64,000 nt of DNA, taken from the NCBI RefSeq assembly GCF_020567375.1, contig NZ_JAJBZM010000001.1, forward strand, positions 1,037,935-1,101,934. Direction: 5' to 3'. Each line of letters starts with the position of its first letter. Within the stretch, counting starts at the first letter, position 1. This stretch comes from Janibacter melonis. GTDB taxonomy: Bacteria > Actinomycetota > Actinomycetes > Actinomycetales > Dermatophilaceae. Positions 36,249 to 44,795 of this stretch are shown here, one piece after another. Under the pieces are notes generated by a model, which was not told the origin of the DNA, ran no database searches, and worked only from the letters and a program-made list of their open reading frames with translations. A program made the translations under genes and the position numbers.

Positions 36249-36836
36249 TCAGGCGCGCGGGTGGTCGCGCGTCTCGCGCGCCGCGCGGGCCGCCGCGGCG
36301 CGGTCGGCCTCCTCGCGCATGATGCGGGCCTTCTCGACGGCGGCCCGCATCGGGTCGTGCTCGGCGAGCAGCTCGCGCGCCTGCTGCACGTGCCGGTGCT
36401 CGACGAGGACCTCGTACCGGGTCGCGACGACCTGGCTCACCGAGGTGAAGTCGCGCTGCCCGCCGGTCGCCTTGTAGCCCAGCCAGCCCCACACGAGCCC
36501 GAAGAAGGCACCGATGATCATCGTCGAGAGCATCCGCACGAGGAACTGCTCGCCGCCCTCGAAGACCGCGAAGACGAGGCCGACGAAGACACCGATCCAC
36601 ACGCCCGAGAGCGCCCCGCCGAGCAGCACGCGCCCGGTCGTGAGGCGTCCGGTGACGCGCTCGATCTGCTTGAGGTCGGTCCCGACGATCATGACGTCCT
36701 GCACGGGGAACTCACGGTCGGCGAGGAAGTCGACCGCCTGCTGCGCCTCGGGGTACGCGTCGTACGTGCCGAGCGACTGGGGGAACTCCAGGTGCAGGAT
36801 CTGCTGACGGGCCGCGGTCAGCGGGGTCTGGCTCAT
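36249..36836 (-). CDS. General-stress-protein-17M-like membrane protein
   Basis: 195 residues. The N-terminus EFPQSLGTYDAYPEAQQAVDFLADREFPVQDVMIVG is split here as two conserved parts: a short strand and the AVDFLADREFP helix of the GSP17M-like domain. Two membrane segments follow (LLGGALSGVWIGVFVGLVF and MIIGAFFGLVWGWLGY), then a cytoplasmic charged tail. In actinobacteria such proteins are common, small and of unknown role; the name only reflects similarity to a Bacillus stress protein domain. Confidence 0.75.
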   Translation of the reverse strand: MSQTPLTAARQQILHLEFPQSLGTYDAYPEAQQAVDFLADREFPVQDVMIVGTDLKQIERVTGRLTTGRVLLGGALSGVWIGVFVGLVFAVFEGGEQFLVRMLSTMIIGAFFGLVWGWLGYKATGGQRDFTSVSQVVATRYEVLVEHRHVQQARELLAEHDPMRAAVEKARIMREEADRAAAARAARETRDHPRA

Positions 36837-36882
36837 GGCGCGATTGTCTCACCGTCCGCTGGACGAGGGCTGTGAGGGCCGC

Positions 36883-36904
36883 GCCCCGGTCACCCGACCG
36901 GGGC
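36883..36904 (-). terminator. Hairpin after the serine protease gene
   Basis: Perfect 8-bp stem GCCCCGGT (36883-36890) / ACCGGGGC (36897-36904), 6-nt loop, 17 bp beyond the protease stop. Confidence 0.65.
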
Positions 36905-36921
36905 ACGGCCCGTCGCCGGGG

Positions 36922-37794
36922 TCAGCGCAGGGTGACGAAGGGGGCGAGGAAGACCCGGGCGGGCGCGGTGTCGAGGCGGTAGACGACGTTCGTCGCCTTG
37001 CACGGCACGTCACCGGTGATCGTCGTCCCGGCGAGGACCTGCCGCCCGTCGACGGTGACGAAGTTCGGGCCGCCGCTGTCGCCGTAGCAGGCACCGCCGT
37101 ACCCCTTCGACTCGTTGATCGACAGGCGCACCCAGCTCTTCGTCAGGGCGTTGAAGCCCTCGCTCGCCTTGAGCCGCACGCCGCCACCGGGGTGCGTGTG
37201 ACCGCCGGGGCCGTTCTGCGCCTCGGCGGTGCCGTAGCCGACGACCGTCCACGGCGCGCGCGCCAGCGTCGTCCCGCCGACCCGGTCGAGCTGACCCGCG
37301 GTCGGGAGCGTCGCCGGGGTGAAGTCCCAGACGTCCGCCGGGGTGACGTCGCGCCCGGCGAAGTCGACGACGGCGATGTCGGCGGTGTCGCTCGCCGGGC
37401 CGGGGTAGCGCGCGTCCTGGTGCGGGTCGCCCTCGACGACCCAGCCGTTGGCGAGGAAGAGATCGGCCTGCGCGCTCGGCGAGAGGTCGGCGTGCTCGTC
37501 GAGCAGGCTCTGCACGTCCTCCTCGAGCGAGACGAAGGTCCGGGTGCCCGCCGGGGAGCCGTCGGTGCAGTGCGCCGCCGTGAGGAAGGTGTCGTCGTCG
37601 ACCATCGTCCCGCTGCACCGCCAGTCGAAGCGGTCGGGCACGCCGTCACCGGTCGTGTCCCACAGCGCGAGGTAGGCGCCGACCTCGGTGCGCTCCGGCG
37701 CGGGCTGGGCGTTGTAGGTGTTGATCGCGGCGGCCGGCGAGGCGGCGAGCAGGGTCACCGCACCGGCGGCGGCGACGAAGGTGGAGCGCTTCAT
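36922..37794 (-). CDS. Secreted trypsin-like serine protease
   Basis: 290 residues from ATG 37794; the frame runs further upstream only as a shadow of the acyl-CoA dehydrogenase gene. A signal peptide ends near AAAINTYN. Chymotrypsin-fold triad: His in FLTAAHCTDG, Asp in TADIAVVDF and Ser in YGDSGGPNF. Cys pairs flank His and Ser (WRCSG with AHC; GGACYG with VPCKA). Substrate unknown; likely extracellular. Confidence 0.88.
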   Translation of the reverse strand: MKRSTFVAAAGAVTLLAASPAAAINTYNAQPAPERTEVGAYLALWDTTGDGVPDRFDWRCSGTMVDDDTFLTAAHCTDGSPAGTRTFVSLEEDVQSLLDEHADLSPSAQADLFLANGWVVEGDPHQDARYPGPASDTADIAVVDFAGRDVTPADVWDFTPATLPTAGQLDRVGGTTLARAPWTVVGYGTAEAQNGPGGHTHPGGGVRLKASEGFNALTKSWVRLSINESKGYGGACYGDSGGPNFVTVDGRQVLAGTTITGDVPCKATNVVYRLDTAPARVFLAPFVTLR

Positions 37795-37853
37795 GGGTGT
37801 CCTCTCGAGGGGCGGGCCGAGCGACCCGGCTGGCAGGAGGGTAGACCCCCCGC

Positions 37854-39056
37854 TCACCCCTTCGCGGGGTAGTCCTTGAGGATCGAGCGGCCGATGATCA
37901 TCTTCTGGATCTCGGCGGTGCCCTCGCCGATGAGGAGCATCGGGGCCTCGCGGTACAGGCGCTCGATCTCGTACTCCTTGGAGTAGCCGTACCCGCCGTG
38001 GATGCGGAAGGACTGGCCCACGACGTCGGCGCAGTACTCCGCGGCCATGTACTTTGCGATCCCCGCCTCGAGGTCGTTGCGCTCGCCCTTGTCCTTCAGC
38101 CGCGCCGCCTTGACCATGAGCTGGTGGGCGGCCTCGACCTTGGCGGCCATGTCGGCGATGCGGAAGAGGATCGCCTGATGGTCGACGATCTTCTTGCCGA
38201 AGGTCTCGCGCTGCTGCGCGTACGCCACCCCCAGCTCGAAGGCCCGCATCGCCAGCCCGCACGCCCGGGCCGCGACGTTGACCCGGCCCACCTCGACCCC
38301 GTCCATCATCTGGTAGAAGCCCCGACCGGGCTCCCCGCCGAGGATCTGCGCGGTGCTCGTGCGGTGGCCGTCGAGGACGAGCTCGGTGGTGTCGACGCCC
38401 TTGTAGCCCATCTTCTCGATCTTGCCCGGCACCGTCACGCCCTGAGCCGTCTCGCCGAAGCCCTCGGTCTTGTCGACGAGGAAGGTCGTCATGTTCTTGT
38501 GCGCGCTGTCCGCGCCCAGGTCGGTCTTGACGAGCACCGCGACGAGGTTGGCGCTGCCGCCGTTGGTCAGCCACATCTTCTGACCCGTGATCGTCCAGTC
38601 GTCGGACTCTCCGTCCCGCACGGCCTTGGTCTTGATCCCCGCCACGTCCGAGCCCAGCCCCGGCTCGCTCATCGAGAAGGCCCCCCGGATCTCCCCGGTG
38701 GCCATCTTCGGCAGGTAGTGCTCCTTCTGCTCGGTCGTGCCGTGCTTGAGGATCATGTACGCCACGATGAAGTGGGTGTTGATGATCCCCGACACCGGCA
38801 TCCAGCCCCGCGAGATCTCCTCCACGCACAGCGCGTACGTCAGCAGCGACTCACCCAGCCCGCCGTACTCCTCGGGGATCATCAGACCGAAGATCCCCAT
38901 CTCCTTCATCTGGTCCACGATCCCCTGCGGGTACTCGTCCGCGTGCTCCAGCTGCTGGGCCACCGGGATGATCTGCTCGTCGACGAACTCACGCACCAGA
39001 CCCAGCAGGTCGTGCTGCTCCTCGCTCAGGCCGTCGGTCGTCTGCAGTCGGGACAT
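37854..39056 (-). CDS. Acyl-CoA dehydrogenase
   Basis: 400 residues from ATG 39056. All family signatures: N-terminal helical domain (FVDEQIIPVAQQLEHADEYP), FAD contacts in AFSMSEPGLGSDVAG and WLTNGGSANL, central KMGYKGVDTTELVLDG, and C-terminal helices with QRETFGKKIVDHQAI, IHGGYGYSKEYEIERLYR. The catalytic Glu lies in LLIGEGTAEIQK. It resembles short/branched-chain enzymes. It could serve branched amino acid breakdown with the hydratases and lyases of this region; too short for methylsuccinyl-CoA dehydrogenase. Confidence 0.92.
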   Translation of the reverse strand: MSRLQTTDGLSEEQHDLLGLVREFVDEQIIPVAQQLEHADEYPQGIVDQMKEMGIFGLMIPEEYGGLGESLLTYALCVEEISRGWMPVSGIINTHFIVAYMILKHGTTEQKEHYLPKMATGEIRGAFSMSEPGLGSDVAGIKTKAVRDGESDDWTITGQKMWLTNGGSANLVAVLVKTDLGADSAHKNMTTFLVDKTEGFGETAQGVTVPGKIEKMGYKGVDTTELVLDGHRTSTAQILGGEPGRGFYQMMDGVEVGRVNVAARACGLAMRAFELGVAYAQQRETFGKKIVDHQAILFRIADMAAKVEAAHQLMVKAARLKDKGERNDLEAGIAKYMAAEYCADVVGQSFRIHGGYGYSKEYEIERLYREAPMLLIGEGTAEIQKMIIGRSILKDYPAKG

Positions 39057-39236
39057 GATCGATGAGCCGCCTTCGCGTCTGGGGGGCGCGCCGGGGCGCG
39101 CGAGAACTCCTCGATCCTGCCTCAGCCCACCGTCGCGGGGACAGGCCCGCCGGGCGTGGGATGGGACACGCTGCGGGCCGCCCGCAGCCGGTAATTCGGT
39201 TGCCGGGCGAAGGGGTGCAGCGCTTCCCTGGACGGC

Positions 39237-40088
39237 ATGGCTCACCAACCCTTCCACCTCCCCGCGCGGGAGGGACTCGCCCCGGCGGGCGCCTTCGCCG
39301 TCGACTCGGCGCCCGACGCCCCGCCCGAGGGCGAGCGCTGGACCTCGTGGGACCGTGCGAGCCACGGCCCCGGTCCGCTGCCCGAGTGGGTCGTCACCGA
39401 CCTCGGCGCCGTCGACGCCGATCTCGGCGTGCTCAAGACCGGCAAGGAGGCCGACGTCCACCTCGTGCGGCGCTGGGTGCCCGGCACCGGTCGCGCGTGC
39501 CTCATGGCGGCCAAGCGCTACCGCAGCGCCGACCACCGCCTCTTCCACCGTGACTCCGGCTACCTCGAGGGTCGCCGGGTGCGCAAGAGCCGCGAGATGC
39601 GGGCGATGGCCCGCCGCACCGCCTTCGGCAAGGAGATGATCGCCGGCCAGTGGGCGATGGCGGAGTTCGCCACGCTCTCTCGGCTGTGGGCCGAGGGCCT
39701 GCCGGTCCCCTACCCCGTCCAGCTCGACGAGACCGAGATGCTCATGGAGCTCGTCGGCAGCGACGGCGCCGTGGCACCCCGCCTCGTCCAGCTGCGCCCC
39801 GGCCCCGACGAGCTCGCCGACCTCTTCGAGCAGCTGCGGGGCTTCATGCTCGACCTCGTCGAGCTCGGCTGGACCCACGGGGACCTCTCGCCGTACAACG
39901 TCCTCGTCCGCGACGGCGACCTCGTCATCATCGACTGGCCTCAGGTCGTCGACGTCGTCGGCAACCCGCGCGGCATGGACTTCCTCGACCGGGACCTGCG
40001 CACGATGTGCACGTGGTTCGTGCGCCGCGGTCTCGAGGTCGACGTCGAGGAGCTCGTCGGCGAGGTGTGCGCGGCAGCCTTCGGGTGA
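39237..40088 (+). CDS. RIO-like serine kinase
   Basis: 283 residues. The phosphate loop is LKTGKEADVHLVRR, with the ATP lysine in LMAAKRYRS, then RKSREMRAMARRTAFGKEM typical of RIO1-type, catalytic HGDLSPYNVLV and the metal Asp in LVIIDWPQ. Actinobacterial RIO homologues are widespread; eukaryotic RIO1 acts in ribosome maturation, but the bacterial role is unclear. Stands alone, divergent from the acyl-CoA dehydrogenase. No clear ribosome site before ATG 39237. Confidence 0.88.
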   Translation: MAHQPFHLPAREGLAPAGAFAVDSAPDAPPEGERWTSWDRASHGPGPLPEWVVTDLGAVDADLGVLKTGKEADVHLVRRWVPGTGRACLMAAKRYRSADHRLFHRDSGYLEGRRVRKSREMRAMARRTAFGKEMIAGQWAMAEFATLSRLWAEGLPVPYPVQLDETEMLMELVGSDGAVAPRLVQLRPGPDELADLFEQLRGFMLDLVELGWTHGDLSPYNVLVRDGDLVIIDWPQVVDVVGNPRGMDFLDRDLRTMCTWFVRRGLEVDVEELVGEVCAAAFG

Positions 40089-40094
40089 GATCCG

Positions 40095-41000
40095 TCAGCG
40101 CACGACGACGGTGCTGCCCACGGGCATGAGGTCCTGCGACCAGATGAGGTCCATCGCCGGGTCGCTCACCCGCGCGCACCCGTGCGACGCGGGCCAGCCG
40201 GGCACGGAGGCGGCGCCGTGGACGGCGATGCCGCCGTTGAAGTACCGCGGGCGGTAGAGCGTGCCGAGCTTCGCGACCTCCGACCCGTCGTAGACCCGCC
40301 CGACCGCGAAGGTCCCCGGCGGCGTCACCGCCACGGCGAGACCGTCGTAGGAGCTCTCGTAGGTCTCGCCCGAGCCGGTGCTCGTGCTGATCGCCCAGCG
40401 CGCGCTGCCGTCGCGCACGACGTAGAGCAGCTGGCGCTCGAGGTCGATCTCGACGCGGTCCGGCGCGCCCGCCCCGACCGTCGGCCGGGTCCCGTCGGCC
40501 ACGGCGCGCAGCGTGCGCGGCCCGGCGACGCCGTCGCGGTCCAGGCCCGCCTGCTTCTGCAGCGCGAGGACCGCCTGCTCGGTGAGACCGCCGTACGTGC
40601 CGTCGGCCGTGCCGCCCCAGTAGCCGAGCCGTGTGAGCGAGCGCTGCAGCGAGCGGACCCGTGGTCCGGAGTCACCCGGGCGAAGGGAGGTGTCCCGCGG
40701 CGTCGCCGACGGCGAGGGCGCCGAGGTGCTCGACGACGGGCTGCTGGACGGCGTGCTGCTCGAGGAGCCCGTGCTGCTGGACGAGGTGCTGCTTGACGAG
40801 GTGTCGCTCGTCGACGTGCTGGTGGACGACGCGCTCGGCGCGGTCGTCGACCGGCCGGTGGAGGTCTGGCTCGCGGGCCCGCCCGCGTCGCTCGTGCCGC
40901 CCCCGGCGCAGGCCCCCAGCCCGAGCACGAGACCGGCGACGAGCGCTGCCGACCCGGTCGCGCGACGGCGCTCCCCCTTCGCCCTGCCGACCATCACCAT
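40095..41000 (-). CDS. L,D-transpeptidase lipoprotein with PG-binding domain
   Basis: 301 residues; ATG 41000 is preferred (AGGA six bases before it), with GTG 41003 and ATG 40994 possible. Lipobox LGAC follows a hydrophobic stretch, then a Ser/Thr/Pro linker of about 75 residues, a peptidoglycan-binding domain (GDSGPRVRSLQRSLTRLGYW) and a YkuD domain with HGAASVPGWPASHGCARVS, the His/Cys catalytic motif. It forms 3-3 crosslinks or attaches proteins to peptidoglycan outside the cell. A second, similar gene follows upstream at 41193 on the same strand. Confidence 0.88.
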   Translation of the reverse strand: MVMVGRAKGERRRATGSAALVAGLVLGLGACAGGGTSDAGGPASQTSTGRSTTAPSASSTSTSTSDTSSSSTSSSSTGSSSSTPSSSPSSSTSAPSPSATPRDTSLRPGDSGPRVRSLQRSLTRLGYWGGTADGTYGGLTEQAVLALQKQAGLDRDGVAGPRTLRAVADGTRPTVGAGAPDRVEIDLERQLLYVVRDGSARWAISTSTGSGETYESSYDGLAVAVTPPGTFAVGRVYDGSEVAKLGTLYRPRYFNGGIAVHGAASVPGWPASHGCARVSDPAMDLIWSQDLMPVGSTVVVR

Positions 41001-41137
41001 CACCTGTCCTGACCGCCCGAGGGCGAGAAGCTGGTGTGGCGGCGCCCCCTGCGCGCCGCCACACCCCTAGGACGCGGCGACCCCGACGACGGTTGCCCTC
41101 GAGCGCCCTTCGTGACCTGCTCGTGACCTGCGGGCAG

Positions 41138-41177
41138 ACCACGGGCCGCGCACCCGGTGAGGTGCGCGGCCCGTGGT
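41138..41177 (-). terminator. Strong hairpin between the two L,D-transpeptidase genes
   Basis: Perfect 17-bp stem, arms 41138-41154 and 41161-41177, 6-nt loop. It lies 15 bp beyond the stop of the upstream transpeptidase gene, so the two paralogues are separate transcripts. Confidence 0.85.
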
Positions 41178-41192
41178 GGCGGACGAGAGGGG

Positions 41193-41990
41193 TCAGTAGA
41201 CCCAGACGCGGCTGCCGATCGGGGCGAGGTTCGCCGACCAGATGTAGTCGATCGCCTTGTTGTCCAGGCGGGCGCAGCCGTGGCTGGCCGGGTAGCCGGG
41301 GATCGAGGGCGAGCCGTGGATCGCGATGCCGCCGTTGAAGTACCGCGGGCGCCACAGGTTGCCCAGGGGCGCACGACGCATGCCGTCGATGGCCCGCTGG
41401 AAGGCGAAGCGCCCGCTCGGGGTCGTCGCGTAGAGGTAGCGCCCCGAGGCCGAGGACCAGTAGCGCTCGCCGTTGCCGGTCGAGGTGTTGAAGACCCACT
41501 TCACCTTGCCGGCGCGCACGAAGAGGATGACCTGGCGGCCCTTGTTGATCTCCATGATGTTGCCGCTCCTCGTCCGCGAGACGGGGCGGTAGATCGTGTC
41601 GACGGCCTTCCACGTGTTCGGGCCGCAGACCCCGTCGCGGGAGAGCCCACGCATCTTCTGCAGCGCCATGACGGCCTGCTGGGTGCTGCTGTCGTAGACG
41701 CCGTTGGCGCCCTTGCACCAGTAGCCGTTGGCCCGCAGCTTGGTCTGCAGCGACTTCACCTGCCAGCCGCGCGAGCCGAGCTTGAGGGTCGGGCGCGAGG
41801 CGGCACCGGCCACCGAGGGCGCGGCGAGCGCGGTCGCGCCGACGGCGACGGTGGCCGCCCCGAGACGCAGGACGGTGCGGCGGTCGGACCGGGCGGTCTC
41901 GACCGGCGCGACCTCGAGCGGTGCGATCTCGAGCGGTGCGATGTCGACGCGGGTGGTGCCGACGGCGTGACGAGGCTGATAACGAGACAT
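41193..41990 (-). CDS. L,D-transpeptidase with PG-binding domain, probable Tat substrate
   Basis: 265 residues from ATG 41990 with GGGGAGCACG upstream. About 35 residues of repeats (DIAPLEIAPLEVAP) precede a twin-arginine-like signal (SDRRTVLRLGAATVAVG, then a hydrophobic stretch). After that come a peptidoglycan-binding domain (GSRGWQVKSLQTKLRANGYW) and YkuD motif HGSPSIPGYPASHGCARLD. Domain order matches the neighbour at 40095 but the signal and linker differ, consistent with an old tandem duplication. Confidence 0.86.
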   Translation of the reverse strand: MSRYQPRHAVGTTRVDIAPLEIAPLEVAPVETARSDRRTVLRLGAATVAVGATALAAPSVAGAASRPTLKLGSRGWQVKSLQTKLRANGYWCKGANGVYDSSTQQAVMALQKMRGLSRDGVCGPNTWKAVDTIYRPVSRTRSGNIMEINKGRQVILFVRAGKVKWVFNTSTGNGERYWSSASGRYLYATTPSGRFAFQRAIDGMRRAPLGNLWRPRYFNGGIAIHGSPSIPGYPASHGCARLDNKAIDYIWSANLAPIGSRVWVY

Positions 41991-42142
41991 GTGTACGTGC
42001 TCCCCTGGACTGATCGGTGCCGGCACCCGATGTGGTGCCCCCCTGCTTCGACGACGCACCGGCCCGTCCGGTTGTCTCGAGCCGCTGACAATCTACTGCG
42101 ACCTGTCAACACCCGCGAGCACTCGTCCCCAGGCGCGCCGGG

Positions 42143-42159
42143 ACGGACGCGGCGTCCGT
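42143..42159 (-). terminator. Short hairpin after the lyase operon
   Basis: 7-bp arms ACGGACG / CGTCCGT with a 3-nt loop, 4 bp beyond the stop of the CitE-like gene. Confidence 0.5.
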
Positions 42160-42163
42160 GACC

Positions 42164-43033
42164 TCAGCCGCGGGCGGAGATCACCTCGTGGGTCGCGAGC
42201 ACCCGCTGCGCGACGTCGACGTGCAGCTGCTCGACCATCTTGCCGCCGTAGGTGACGACGCCGCTGCCGGCGCCCTCCTCCCAGGCCGCGAGGACCCCCT
42301 TCGCGTCCTCGACGGCCTCGGCCGACGGGGCGAAGACCTCGTTGCACACCTCGACCTGGCCGGGGTGGATGAGGGTCTTGCCGTCGAAGCCGAGGTCGCG
42401 GCCCTGCTCGCACTCCGCGCGGAAGCCCTCGACGTCGCGCACGTCGTTGTACACGCCGTCGAGGATCGCGACGCCCGCCTCGCGGGCCGCGAGGAGCGAC
42501 CACGACAGAGCGGTGAGCAGCGGGGCACGGCCCGGCACGTGGTCGGCCTGCAGCTCCTTGACGAGGTCGTTGCTGCCGATGACGAGGGCGGCGAGGCGGT
42601 CCGAGGCACGGGCGATCTCGCGCACGTCGAGCACCGCGGTCGGCGTCTCGACCATCGCCCACAGCCGCGTGCTCTCCGGCGCCCCGGCGGCCTCGAGGGC
42701 GACGACGAGCCGGCGGACCTCGTCGGCGCTGCTCACCTTCGGCACGACGACACCGGCCGGACCTGCCTGGGCGACCGCGTCCATGTCGTCGTCGTGCCAC
42801 TGAGTCCCGATCGCGTTGACGCGGATCGTCAGCTCGCGCTCGCCGTACTCGCCCGAGGCGACGGCGGCGCACGCCGCGTCGCGGGCGGCGGGCTTGTCGG
42901 CCGGTGCGACGGCGTCCTCGAGGTCGAGGATGAGGGCGTCGACGGGCAGGGTCTTGGCCTTCTCGAGGGCCCGGGCGTTGCTGCTCGGCATGTAGAGCAC
43001 CGAGCGGCGGGGGGTGTAGGCGAGCTCGCTCAT
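42164..43033 (-). CDS. HpcH/HpaI-family CoA-ester lyase or malyl-CoA thioesterase (CitE-like)
   Basis: 289 residues. TIM-barrel aldolase family: LYMPSSNARALEKA, the metal Asp/Glu in LILDLEDAVAP, ARG-like RVNAIGTQWHDDD, PKVSSADEV, MVETPTAVL and IHPGQVEVCNEVF. This is the CitE-like branch that includes malyl-CoA thioesterase (Mcl2) and lyases of itaconate metabolism. It lies 3 bp after a larger homologue, so both belong to one operon. In alpha-proteobacteria the Mcl1/Mcl2 pair completes the ethylmalonyl-CoA pathway, the preferred but unproven reading. Confidence 0.82.
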   Translation of the reverse strand: MSELAYTPRRSVLYMPSSNARALEKAKTLPVDALILDLEDAVAPADKPAARDAACAAVASGEYGERELTIRVNAIGTQWHDDDMDAVAQAGPAGVVVPKVSSADEVRRLVVALEAAGAPESTRLWAMVETPTAVLDVREIARASDRLAALVIGSNDLVKELQADHVPGRAPLLTALSWSLLAAREAGVAILDGVYNDVRDVEGFRAECEQGRDLGFDGKTLIHPGQVEVCNEVFAPSAEAVEDAKGVLAAWEEGAGSGVVTYGGKMVEQLHVDVAQRVLATHEVISARG

Positions 43034-43036
43034 CGC

Positions 43037-44116
43037 TCAGGCCTCCTGCGTCGCGTAGAGCTCGGCGAGCTCGGGGTCGCCGGCGGAGAGGCGGTCGGCG
43101 AGCTCGAGGATGACGAGGCACTGCTTGAGGCTCGCGTCGTCCTCCATCTTGCCGTCGAGCATCACCGCGCCCGTGCCGTCGCCCATCGCCTCCTTGACGC
43201 GGCGCGCGTGCGCGACGTCCTCGGCGGAGGGGCTGAAGACGCGCTTGGCGATGTCGACCTGGACCGGGTGCAGCGACCACGCGCCGACGCAGCCGAGGAG
43301 GAAGGCGTTGCGGAACTGGTCCTCGCACGCGACGACGTCCTTGATGTCGCCGAAGGGGCCGTAGTACGGGAAGATCCCGTGCATCGCGCAGGCGTCGACC
43401 ATCCGCGCGATCGTGTAGTGCCACAGGTCCTGCTGGTGGACCGAGCGCGGCGCGGTCACGGGGTCGACCCCCTCACCGAGGTCGCGAGAGGGGTCCTCGC
43501 GCACGAGGTAGCCGGGGTGGCCGCCGCCGACGCGCGTCGTCTTCATCCGCCGGTCCGCGGCGAGGTCGGCCGGGCCGAGGCTGATGCCCTGCATGCGCGG
43601 GCTCGCCCCGCAGATCTCCTCGACGTTGGCCATGCCGCGCGCGGTCTCGAGGATCGCGTGGACGAGGATCGGGCGGGTCAGACCGGCCTTGGCCTCGAGC
43701 TGGGCGAGCAGGCGGTCGACGTAGTGGATGTCCTCGGCGCCCTGGACCTTCGGGACCATGACGACGTCGAGCTTGTCGCCGATCTGCGTCACGAGGGTCG
43801 TGAGGTCGTCGAGGGCCCACGGGCTGTCGAGGCTGTTGATCCGCGTCCACAGCTGGGTGTGCTCGCCCAGGTCGGTCGCGCGGGCGATGTCGACCAGGCC
43901 CTGGCGGGCGGCCTCTTTCGACTCCGCCTTGACCGCGTCCTCGAGGTTGCCGAGCAGGACGTCGACGGTGCCGACCATGCCGGGGACCTTCGCCGCCATC
44001 TTCGGGTTGCTCGGGTCGAAGAAGTGGATCATCCGGCTGGGTCGGGCGGGGACCTCGCGGACCGGGGCGGGCGCCCCGACGGCGAGCGGGGCGAAGAAGT
44101 CCTTGGCGCTGCGCAT
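43037..44116 (-). CDS. L-malyl-CoA/beta-methylmalyl-CoA lyase-like protein
   Basis: 359 residues from ATG 44116. Motifs of the larger lyase branch: LLGNLEDAVKAESK (metal Asp/Glu), WTRINSLDSPW, VVMVPKVQGAEDI, ILETARGMANVEEICGAS, GISLGPADLAADR, HGIFPYYGPFGDIKD and AWSLHPVQVDIAKRVFSPS. Length and order match Mcl1, which cleaves malyl-CoA or beta-methylmalyl-CoA to glyoxylate and acetyl- or propionyl-CoA. The LGNLEDAVKA form (G for the commoner L/N) is noted. With the mesaconyl-CoA hydratase-like gene at 25492 it would complete the lower half of the ethylmalonyl-CoA route. Confidence 0.82.
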   Translation of the reverse strand: MRSAKDFFAPLAVGAPAPVREVPARPSRMIHFFDPSNPKMAAKVPGMVGTVDVLLGNLEDAVKAESKEAARQGLVDIARATDLGEHTQLWTRINSLDSPWALDDLTTLVTQIGDKLDVVMVPKVQGAEDIHYVDRLLAQLEAKAGLTRPILVHAILETARGMANVEEICGASPRMQGISLGPADLAADRRMKTTRVGGGHPGYLVREDPSRDLGEGVDPVTAPRSVHQQDLWHYTIARMVDACAMHGIFPYYGPFGDIKDVVACEDQFRNAFLLGCVGAWSLHPVQVDIAKRVFSPSAEDVAHARRVKEAMGDGTGAVMLDGKMEDDASLKQCLVILELADRLSAGDPELAELYATQEA

Positions 44117-44231
44117 GACGGGGTGCAGGTCCTTTCCGAAGGGGGCAGGGCGAGTCGGTCGCGAACGTACCAGCGTGCGCCCCGGCCCGGTTATGACGCA
44201 CGACACCCGCCCTCCTGCGAGGATCGGGCCC

Positions 44232-44744
44232 ATGGTCAACCTCAGCGCGGTGACGAGCGAGGCGCTCTCGAAGTCGGACCTGCTGTGGCTGCGCACCCCC
44301 GAGCGCGAGCGCGCGACGTGGTTCGCCGTCGTCGGCGCGGGCACCGACCTGCCCGAGGGCTCAGTCCTGCTCGTGAGCGGCGGGGGCGAGCCCGACCTCG
44401 GGGCGCTCCCCGACCCGGTCGAGCTCGTCCTGCGCTCGAAGGGGGACGGCCGCCGCCTGCTCGTCCTGCAGGCCCGGGCGCTCGCCCTCGACCCGGCCGA
44501 CGAGCGCTGGCAGCCCGCCGCCGAGACCGCCCTGGCCGCCCGGCTCAACGCCTCCGACGGCACCCTCGAGCGCTGGCGCGAGGGCGCGACGCTGTGGCTG
44601 CTCTCCCCCTTCGGCCAGCCCCTCGACTCCCCGGCGGCCGCGCCCTCGACCGAGCTCGTCGCGGCCCCCGTGCGTCCGAGCGCCGCCGCCCCTCAGGTCC
44701 GTCGACCCTGGCACCTCGGGGGTCGGCGCACCCGTCGTCGCTGA
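44232..44744 (+). CDS. Conserved hypothetical protein
   Basis: 170 residues from ATG 44232. Cytoplasmic, no membrane segment, rich in charged residues, with TPERERATWFAVVGAGTDLPEG in the first half and a Pro/Arg tail (RRPWHLGGRRTRRR). The pattern of alternating strands suggests a small beta-rich fold such as pyridoxamine-oxidase-like or FMN-binding barrels, but I do not recognise the family. It precedes the MgtE/CBS gene by 51 bp. Confidence 0.6.
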   Translation: MVNLSAVTSEALSKSDLLWLRTPERERATWFAVVGAGTDLPEGSVLLVSGGGEPDLGALPDPVELVLRSKGDGRRLLVLQARALALDPADERWQPAAETALAARLNASDGTLERWREGATLWLLSPFGQPLDSPAAAPSTELVAAPVRPSAAAPQVRRPWHLGGRRTRRR

Positions 44745-44782
44745 GGCTCGACGGCGGCTCGGCCGCACGACGGGTCGGCCAC

Positions 44783-44788
44783 TACTGT
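44783..44788 (+). promoter_or_regulatory. -10 box for a leaderless MgtE/CBS transcript
   Basis: TACTGT ends 7 nt before GTG 44796, the spacing of leaderless actinobacterial mRNAs; this also decides the start codon. Confidence 0.5.
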
Positions 44789-44795
44789 GGTCGGC

